From an uncultured Moheibacter sp. (GTDB taxonomy: Bacteria > Bacteroidota > Bacteroidia > Flavobacteriales > Weeksellaceae): 11,917 nucleotides of DNA. A program made the position numbers and the translations under genes. Below the pieces are notes generated by a model. That model was not told the origin of the DNA and did not search any database. It was given only the letters and a program-made list of their open reading frames with translations. Each line of letters starts with the position of its first letter. Position 1 is the stretch's first letter. The stretch lies in contig CALLXZ010000476.1 in the NCBI GenBank assembly GCA_937875605.1, positions 1-11,917 of the forward strand. Direction: 5' to 3'. Shown piece by piece: positions 6,878 through 11,917 of this stretch.

Positions 6878-6929
6878 AATCGCTTCTAGGTTGGTTTCAG
6901 TTTTTATTTTTAAGTTGTAAAATTATTCA

Positions 6930-8165
6930 TTATTTTTTGAAATTCATAAAAGTTCTTCTCAAAACTTTTATTGCTTCGCATAAATCGGATTCACTTATTA
7001 CCAGCGGAGGAGCAAATCGTATGATATTTCCATGCGTTGGTTTAGCGAGTAACCCGTTATTCATCATGTCCATGCACAAATTCCATGCCGTTGAACTTTC
7101 TGGTGTATCATTTATCAAAATTGCATTTAACAATCCTTTTCCTCTTACAGACTTCAAAAAGGAAAATTCCGAAATCATTTTTTCAATTTCCGAGCGGAAA
7201 ATTTCCCCTAACTGTTCAGCTTTCTGAGCTAAATTTTCATCAATTACTACTTGTAATGCTTCCGTTGCAATAGCACAAGCAAGTGGATTTCCACCATAAG
7301 TAGAGCCATGTTGCCCGGGTTTGATAACATTCATGACTTCATCGTCAGCCAATACAGCGGACACAGGATAAGCACCTCCTGAAAGAGCTTTTCCTAAAAT
7401 CAAAATATCGGGTTTAATATTTTCATGATCAATTGCCAACATTTTTCCAGTTCGGGCAATTCCCGTTTGGATTTCGTCTGCTATGAAAAGAACATTATGA
7501 GCTTTACAGATTTCATAACAAGAAGATAAATATCCTTCGTCAGGAACATTTACGCCGGCTTCGCCCTGAATAGGTTCCACCAAAAATCCACAAATCGTAT
7601 TTTTATCTTTTTCAATTGCGGAACGTAATGAGTCAATATTATTATATTCTACCGATACAAAACCACTGGTGTAAGGATGGAAATTTTTACGGGCATCATC
7701 ATCATTTGAGAAAGAAATAATAGTGGTTGTTCTTCCATGAAAATTACCGGAACAAACTACAATTTTGGCTTCACCTGAAGGAATTCCCTTTTTTTCGTAT
7801 CCCCATTTACGCGCAATTTTTATCGCAGTTTCAACTGCTTCCGCACCCGTATTCATGGGTAAAACTTTTTCAAATCCAAATAATTCGGTTACGAATTTTT
7901 CATACTTTCCTAATTCGGAATTGTAAAAAGCGCGCGAAGTTAAGGTGAGTCTCTTGGACTGATTAATTAAAGCATTGATGATTCTAGGGTGGCTGTGCCC
8001 TTGATTTACAGCAGAATAAGCAGACAAAAAGTCAAAATATCTTTTTCCTTCTATGTCCCAAACAAATGCTCCCTCACCACGATCCAAAACTACCGGAAGC
8101 GGATGATAATTATGTGCTCCGAACTGATCTTCTAATTCAATTAATTCTTTGGATGATAAAATCAC
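6930..8165 (-). CDS. rocD: Ornithine aminotransferase (ornithine--oxo-acid transaminase)
   Basis: The 411-residue class-III PLP aminotransferase transfers the delta-amino group of ornithine to 2-oxoglutarate, giving glutamate semialdehyde and glutamate in arginine/ornithine and proline metabolism. GAHNYHPLPVVL near the N-terminus and FDFLSAYSAVNQGH are specific for ornithine aminotransferase. They contain Y20 and Y50, corresponding to human OAT Y55 and Y85, which shape ornithine specificity. R145 (NFHGRT) pairs with the substrate carboxylate. E197/E202 (VEPIQGEAG) match human E230/E235. PLP contacts are NTGAEA (106-110), D230 (IADEIQTG) and Schiff-base K259 (LGKALSGG). The start is a GTG at 8163-8165; no in-frame ATG lies nearby upstream, and a -7 box at 8182-8189 limits further extension. 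It lies 50 bases downstream of murI with its own promoter box. Confidence 0.95.
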   Translation of the reverse strand: MILSSKELIELEDQFGAHNYHPLPVVLDRGEGAFVWDIEGKRYFDFLSAYSAVNQGHSHPRIINALINQSKRLTLTSRAFYNSELGKYEKFVTELFGFEKVLPMNTGAEAVETAIKIARKWGYEKKGIPSGEAKIVVCSGNFHGRTTTIISFSNDDDARKNFHPYTSGFVSVEYNNIDSLRSAIEKDKNTICGFLVEPIQGEAGVNVPDEGYLSSCYEICKAHNVLFIADEIQTGIARTGKMLAIDHENIKPDILILGKALSGGAYPVSAVLADDEVMNVIKPGQHGSTYGGNPLACAIATEALQVVIDENLAQKAEQLGEIFRSEIEKMISEFSFLKSVRGKGLLNAILINDTPESSTAWNLCMDMMNNGLLAKPTHGNIIRFAPPLVISESDLCEAIKVLRRTFMNFKK

Positions 8166-8181
8166 TTTGAAAAATTTTGTG

Positions 8182-8189
8182 CAAATGTA
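8182..8189 (-). promoter_or_regulatory. Bacteroidota -7 box for rocD
   Basis: The minus strand reads TACATTTG followed by C, matching TAnnTTTG. It is the same octamer found before murI and hemW. It lies 16 bases before the GTG start, in the 50-base gap after murI. The -33 region is T-rich without a clear TTG. Confidence 0.6.
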
Positions 8190-8215
8190 AGAATTTCATC
8201 GCAGTAAAAATTAGA

Positions 8216-9010
8216 CTAAAGCCGTTTTTGTTCCAATATGATGGATTTTCCAAAAAACTGTTTGGCTAATTTGGCAAAGTTTTCTGTGTAATCTGAAAGA
8301 TAAAAATGATATTCAGGGTCAGGCGTATTTCCCAATAAATTGTTTTTTTCCATTTCATGGATCAATTGATTGACCACAATTAAAGGAGAATCTACAACTT
8401 TTACACGTCCCTGAAAAACAGAATTAACTTCTTTTTCAATCAATGGATAATGGGTACAACCTAAAATTATCGTATCAATATCTTCAAATTTTTTATAAGA
8501 TAAATAGGATTCGATCGCATGTCGGGATACCGGCGTATTTCGGAATCCTTCTTCTATAATAGGAACCAAAAGGGGAGTAGCCAATTCAATTACTTTTAAA
8601 TGACGATTATATTTGCGGATATATTTTTGGTAAGCATGAGAATTCACCGTTGCTTTGGTTGCTATCACTCCAATTTTTTGATGTAGTTCATAGGCTACTT
8701 TTTTGGCAACCGGAGAAATAACATCAATAAGCAATGTATCTTTTGCGGCTTTACGAATTTCCTCAATCGAATTGGAAGTAGCGGTATTGCAGGCAACTAC
8801 AACAGCTTTGCAATTTTCTTTGATCAGAAATTTGGTGATTTTGGTGGTGAACTTGGTGATAGTTTCCTTTGATTTATCGCCATACGGAAGATGTTTGGTA
8901 TCTCCAAAATAAATGATGTTTTCATGGGGCAACAACCGCTTTATTTCTTTAGCCACAGTAAGTCCACCTACACCCGAATCAAAAACCCCAATTGGTCTGT
9001 TGTCGTTCAT
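8216..9010 (-). CDS. murI: Glutamate racemase
   Basis: The 264-residue cytosolic, cofactor-independent enzyme interconverts L- and D-glutamate, supplying D-Glu for peptidoglycan precursors. The N-terminal motif IGVFDSGVGGLTV contains D11 and S12. The two catalytic cysteines are visible as C74 in VACNTATSNS and C185 in ILGCTHYPLI. H187 follows the second, and D37-to-Y43 matches the family's FGDTKHLPYGDKS. ELATPLLVPIIEEG (141-155) is another family block. Length is typical and no key residue is missing. The ATG at 9008-9010 sits four bases after a strong -7 box, so the mRNA leader is very short. It lies 38 bases downstream of the hydrolase gene on the same strand but has its own promoter. Confidence 0.97.
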   Translation of the reverse strand: MNDNRPIGVFDSGVGGLTVAKEIKRLLPHENIIYFGDTKHLPYGDKSKETITKFTTKITKFLIKENCKAVVVACNTATSNSIEEIRKAAKDTLLIDVISPVAKKVAYELHQKIGVIATKATVNSHAYQKYIRKYNRHLKVIELATPLLVPIIEEGFRNTPVSRHAIESYLSYKKFEDIDTIILGCTHYPLIEKEVNSVFQGRVKVVDSPLIVVNQLIHEMEKNNLLGNTPDPEYHFYLSDYTENFAKLAKQFFGKSIILEQKRL

Positions 9011-9014
9011 TTAG

Positions 9015-9044
9015 CAAATGTATTTAAAAACGGGAATTGTACAA
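9015..9044 (-). promoter_or_regulatory. Full Bacteroidota promoter for murI (TTG-N19-TACATTTG)
   Basis: On the minus strand a -33 TTG (9042-9044) is followed after exactly 19 bases by TACATTTG (9015-9022). This fits the Bacteroidota consensus TTTG/TTG, 17-23 bases, TAnnTTTG, and is the best promoter in the window. The -7 box ends four bases before the murI ATG. It occupies nearly the whole gap after the hydrolase gene. Confidence 0.75.
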
Positions 9045-9048
9045 GTGC

Positions 9049-9849
9049 CTAATTATTTAATATTTCTTTCAACTTACTTATAAACTCCAAATTCTCATTC
9101 ACTCCATTATGACCTTGATTTTTTAAAGTAACATATTCATCTCCTTCTTTTAAATGATCTTTTAGTTTTACAGCATCTTCATAAAAAATCGTTCGGTCTG
9201 CATCGCCATGAAAAATATAAACAGGGCATTTTATATCTTGAATATTTTTATTATTTTCGAATTTATATTTTAACAAAAATGACGGAACAAATGGCATTCG
9301 GTTCTTTCCGATTTCCGACAAATTATAATAAGGCGCTTGTAAGATTAGGAATTTAGGTGAATTTTTACTTGCTAAATAAGACGCAGAACCCGTTCCGATC
9401 GAATAACCTATCACTATAATTTGATCTTCTTTAAACTTGTTTTTCAAATAATTATACCCCAACTGTACGTCATCGTAAAACTGTTTTTCACTGTTTATTT
9501 TACCTTCACTCTTCCCAAATCCTCGATAATCCAGAATGAAAACATCATATCCCAAATCCAAATAAACCCCTGTGACATCGCCCCAACCGCTTAAATCTCC
9601 GGAATTTCCATGAAGATAATAAATCACTCCCTTTGGATTTTGCGTTTTAAAATAGAGAGAATGAAGATTGATTTTATCAGCAGTTTCCAGATAAACTTCT
9701 TCAAATTCGTTTTCGAACAGGAAGGTATAATTCTTTTCCAATTTGGTAGGTAGAAAGATAAACTTTTCCTGATTGAAATAAATCAAAGTCAATGCAGCTA
9801 AATAGATTCCCAATCCAATCAGAACTATTTTGAATATTTTTTTAAGCAT
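9049..9849 (-). CDS. Membrane-anchored alpha/beta hydrolase (YfhR/Bem46-like)
   Basis: The 266-residue product has one N-terminal hydrophobic helix (about 5-24, after LKK) that could be a signal anchor, with the hydrolase domain following. The motif FIFLPTKLE after the helix is typical of the YfhR/Bem46 group. The core shows LHGNSGDLSGWG (79-90, oxyanion region), DYRGFGKSEG (107-116), nucleophile S150 in GYSIGTG, acid D216 or D218 in HGDADRTI, and H247 in NQGHNG. The serine hydrolase triad is therefore intact. The substrate is unknown; family members are mostly of undefined function. The ATG lies 12 bases after the hemW stop, so the two are probably one transcript, with no promoter box between them. 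Confidence 0.88.
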   Translation of the reverse strand: MLKKIFKIVLIGLGIYLAALTLIYFNQEKFIFLPTKLEKNYTFLFENEFEEVYLETADKINLHSLYFKTQNPKGVIYYLHGNSGDLSGWGDVTGVYLDLGYDVFILDYRGFGKSEGKINSEKQFYDDVQLGYNYLKNKFKEDQIIVIGYSIGTGSASYLASKNSPKFLILQAPYYNLSEIGKNRMPFVPSFLLKYKFENNKNIQDIKCPVYIFHGDADRTIFYEDAVKLKDHLKEGDEYVTLKNQGHNGVNENLEFISKLKEILNN

Positions 9850-9861
9850 TTTTAAAAATAT

Positions 9862-10986
9862 TTAAATTCGGAACAAACTCGCTGCAATTCCATCTGCCAG
9901 AAACTTTCCCTTTTCGGTCAGATAAAAAATATCATTTTCATTTCGAATCAAATCATTGTCCAAATGAGGTTGTATCTCAATTAGAAAATCCGATAAAAAC
10001 TCTTCCGGATATTGCCTTTTTATCTCACTTAAATTCAAGCCGTAAATAGTTCTTAATCTAATCATAATTAATTCATTAAATTTATCATTTTCACTTAAAA
10101 CTTCAACATTATTTACCAATTTGTTTTCCGCTACATTTTTTAGATAAATCGAATTATTAGATGGATTCCAACTTCTATTTTTTCCATCGAACGAATGTGC
10201 CGAAGGACCAACACCCAAATACGATTTGCCTTTCCAGTAATTGGAATTATGCTGCGAAAAAAATCCTTCTTTCCCAAAATTTGAAATTTCGTAGTGCACA
10301 AAATCATGCTCGGTTAACTTCTGAATCATCTGATGAAACTGACGTTCTTGTCTGTCTTCGTCTATTTCATCCCATTTTTTTGTTGCAATTTGATACGCCA
10401 AAGATGTTTTGGGTTCTACCGTCAATGCATAAGAAGAAATATGAGGAACCTCTAAATCCAAAGCAATTTCCAGATTTTTCTGCCACATCATATCCGAAGT
10501 AGTTTGACCACCGTAGATGAGGTCAATCGTAATATTTTCGAAACCGTTTTCCTGCGCAATTTTTACGCTTTGGATGGCTTCTTCCGAATTATGGGCGCGG
10601 TTCATCAGTTTCAAGTCTTCATCAAAAAACGACTGAATTCCGATGCTGAAACGGTTAAACGGAAAAGATTTGAATTCTTTGATTTTGAATTCCGTCAAAT
10701 CATCCGGATTTGTTTCAATTGTAATTTCCGGATTTGAATTCACTGAATAATTTTTATAAATAGAATTAAAAATAAGTTCTAATTCAAATGAATTCAAAAG
10801 CGAAGGTGTTCCACCTCCGAAATAAATGGTTTCGACAGGTTCTAGAATTTCATCCTTACGCATAAACAATTCAAGTGCAATCATTTCCGCCATATTAGAT
10901 TTAAATTTTAAATCCGTGGAAAAATGAAAATTACAATAGCTACACTTCTGTTTACAAAAAGGAATATGAATGTAAATCCCTGCCAT
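9862..10986 (-). CDS. hemW: Radical SAM family heme chaperone HemW
   Basis: The 374-residue protein belongs to the HemN/HemW radical SAM family. HemW binds heme and delivers it to membrane proteins such as respiratory enzymes, and is often mis-annotated as coproporphyrinogen III oxidase. IHIPFC11-x3-C15-x2-C18 binds the [4Fe-4S] cluster; YFGGGTPS (55-62) contacts SAM. ETNPDDL, RFSIGIQSF, IDLIYGGQT, YEISNF (232-237) and HNSNYW (246-251) are further family blocks. A winged-helix C-terminal HemN_C region follows. The absence of a fourth Cys right after the CxxxCxxC favours HemW over HemN. I chose the ATG at 10984-10986 because MAGIYIHIPFC is the standard start. The frame stays open to 11055, but that extension would span the -7 box at 10991-10998. 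It heads a likely operon with the hydrolase. Confidence 0.93.
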   Translation of the reverse strand: MAGIYIHIPFCKQKCSYCNFHFSTDLKFKSNMAEMIALELFMRKDEILEPVETIYFGGGTPSLLNSFELELIFNSIYKNYSVNSNPEITIETNPDDLTEFKIKEFKSFPFNRFSIGIQSFFDEDLKLMNRAHNSEEAIQSVKIAQENGFENITIDLIYGGQTTSDMMWQKNLEIALDLEVPHISSYALTVEPKTSLAYQIATKKWDEIDEDRQERQFHQMIQKLTEHDFVHYEISNFGKEGFFSQHNSNYWKGKSYLGVGPSAHSFDGKNRSWNPSNNSIYLKNVAENKLVNNVEVLSENDKFNELIMIRLRTIYGLNLSEIKRQYPEEFLSDFLIEIQPHLDNDLIRNENDIFYLTEKGKFLADGIAASLFRI

Positions 10987-10990
10987 AGCG

Positions 10991-10998
10991 CAAATGTA
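10991..10998 (-). promoter_or_regulatory. Bacteroidota -7 box for hemW; sets its start
   Basis: The minus strand reads TACATTTG then C, matching TAnnTTTG and ending four bases before the chosen ATG. It implies a near-leaderless transcript and argues against the longer reading frame to 11055. The -33 position reads TTTTTCAA rather than TTG. Confidence 0.6.
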
Positions 10999-11033
10999 CT
11001 TACTTTGACGTGAGTCATTGAAAAAAATCTCTG

Positions 11034-11041
11034 TATGTTTG
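11034..11041 (+). promoter_or_regulatory. Bacteroidota -7 box for the S46 peptidase gene
   Basis: TATGTTTG matches TAnnTTTG, 52 bases before the ATG, giving a leader of roughly 45 bases. It faces the hemW box across 35 bases, so the two promoters would share upstream DNA. No well-spaced -33 TTG is present. Confidence 0.45.
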
Positions 11042-11093
11042 TAACAAAAACACATAAATAATAAACAAATTATTCGTAAAATCTTAATTTAAT

Positions 11094-11917
11094 ATGAAGA
11101 AACTTATCGTACTATTTGCAAGTGTTACGTTTCTTATTGCTCCTTTGCAGAAAGCAAAAGCAGACGAAGGAATGTGGTTCTTGATGTTCATCGGAAAGAA
11201 AATCGATGATATGCAGAAAATGGGATTAAAATTGACTGCAGAAGAAATTTATAGCATTAATAACAGTAGTTTAAAAGATGCAATCGTACAATTCGGAGGT
11301 GGCTGTACGGCTGAAATTATTTCCTCTACCGGATTGGTACTGACCAATCACCACTGTGGTTATGGCCAGATTGCAGAATTGTCTACTCCTGAAAATGATC
11401 ATTTAACGAATGGGTTTTGGGCAAAAGATCATTCACAGGAATTAAAACCTAAAAGTTTAAAAGTTCGGTTTTTCGTTCGAATGGATGATGTTTCCAAAAG
11501 AATTTTAGGAAAAGTCAACGATAAAATGACCGAAGATGAGCGTATGACTGCTATCAACCAGGAAATAGCACTAATCGAAAAAGAAAATAATGAAGGCGGA
11601 AAGTATGTAGTTTCAGTTCGTTCTTTCTTTGAAGGAAATGAATATTATTATTTCGTTTATCAGGATTTCCAAGATGTTCGTTTGGTCGGAACACCTCCTG
11701 ACATGATTGGTCGCTTCGGTGGGGATACGGATAACTGGGAATGGCCTCGTCACACGGGAGATTTCTCTTTGTTCAGAGTTTATACAGACAAAAACGGAAA
11801 TCCTGCTGATTATTCAACAACCAATGTTCCGATGAAACCAAAACACCATTTACCGGTAAGTTTGGCTGGATACAAAGATGGAGATTTCTCTATGATCTTG
11901 GGTTATCCGGGAAGAAC
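11094..11917 (+). CDS. S46-family dipeptidyl-peptidase (DPP7/DPP11-like), N-terminal part (3' end outside window)
   Basis: The 274 visible residues run off the right edge. The family is usually about 700-720 residues, so more than half is missing. A Sec signal peptide (MKKLIVLFASVTFLIAPL, probable cleavage after AKA at 23) precedes DEGMWFLMFI, the usual mature N-terminus. The chymotrypsin-like catalytic His is H86 in LTNHHCGYGQ, and the catalytic Asp is D223 in RHTGDFSLFR. N214/W215 in DTDNWEWPRH match residues that hold the substrate N-terminus in DPP7-type enzymes. The catalytic Ser and the residue that separates DPP7 (hydrophobic P1) from DPP11 (Asp/Glu P1) lie outside. These enzymes remove dipeptides from peptides in the periplasm, feeding amino-acid catabolism. 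The frame has no stop within the window. It is divergent from hemW. Confidence 0.93.
   Translation, partial: MKKLIVLFASVTFLIAPLQKAKADEGMWFLMFIGKKIDDMQKMGLKLTAEEIYSINNSSLKDAIVQFGGGCTAEIISSTGLVLTNHHCGYGQIAELSTPENDHLTNGFWAKDHSQELKPKSLKVRFFVRMDDVSKRILGKVNDKMTEDERMTAINQEIALIEKENNEGGKYVVSVRSFFEGNEYYYFVYQDFQDVRLVGTPPDMIGRFGGDTDNWEWPRHTGDFSLFRVYTDKNGNPADYSTTNVPMKPKHHLPVSLAGYKDGDFSMILGYPGR

Noticed and set aside
10987..11055. 23-codon upstream extension of hemW
   Set aside because: It spans the -7 box at 10991-10998, and the standard HemW start MAGIYIHIPFC begins at 10986.

Overview
The window looks like chromosomal DNA from a flavobacterium-like member of the Bacteroidota. The DNA is AT-rich. Starts lack Shine-Dalgarno sequences and are preceded by A/T tracts. 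Several genes carry the Bacteroidota -7 box TAnnTTTG a few bases before the start codon, and the protein families (YpdA, eukaryote-type IDH, DUF3810, S46 peptidase, Bacteroidota-type HemW) fit. I cannot name a genus. The content is mostly housekeeping metabolism plus a few envelope or secreted proteins. I see no mobile element, CRISPR array, rRNA or tRNA, and no gene-free stretch longer than about 170 bases.

Layout, left to right. (1) The 3' end of a YpdA-type flavin disulfide reductase (+) runs in from the left edge. Its stop codon overlaps the stop of a minus-strand lipoprotein gene that looks broken by a one-base frameshift. (2) Upstream of that gene, on the same strand, is an isopenicillin N synthase-like Fe(II)/2-oxoglutarate oxygenase, separated from it by a perfect 16-bp inverted repeat. 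(3) Divergent from the oxygenase is icd, a eukaryote-type NADP isocitrate dehydrogenase, ending at a clear bidirectional terminator. (4) Two minus-strand secreted proteins (3888-4727 and 5951-6877) flank a plus-strand DUF3810 membrane protein with an HExxH motif. The two secreted proteins share a probable beta-rich domain of about 110 residues, present once in the first and twice in the second. (5) A minus-strand series follows: hemW, alpha/beta hydrolase, murI and rocD, read in that order toward the secreted gene at 5951-6877. hemW and the hydrolase are 12 bases apart and probably co-transcribed; murI and rocD each have their own -7 box. (6) Divergent from hemW, an S46-family dipeptidyl-peptidase gene (+) starts and runs off the right edge.

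Functionally the genes cover thiol redox (YpdA), the TCA cycle (Icd), amino-acid metabolism (RocD), peptidoglycan precursor supply (MurI), heme delivery (HemW) and extracytoplasmic peptide digestion (S46). They do not form one pathway. The least understood part is the group of two domain-sharing secreted proteins around the DUF3810 gene. I found no convincing undescribed multi-gene system; that group and the frameshifted lipoprotein are the best candidates for follow-up.
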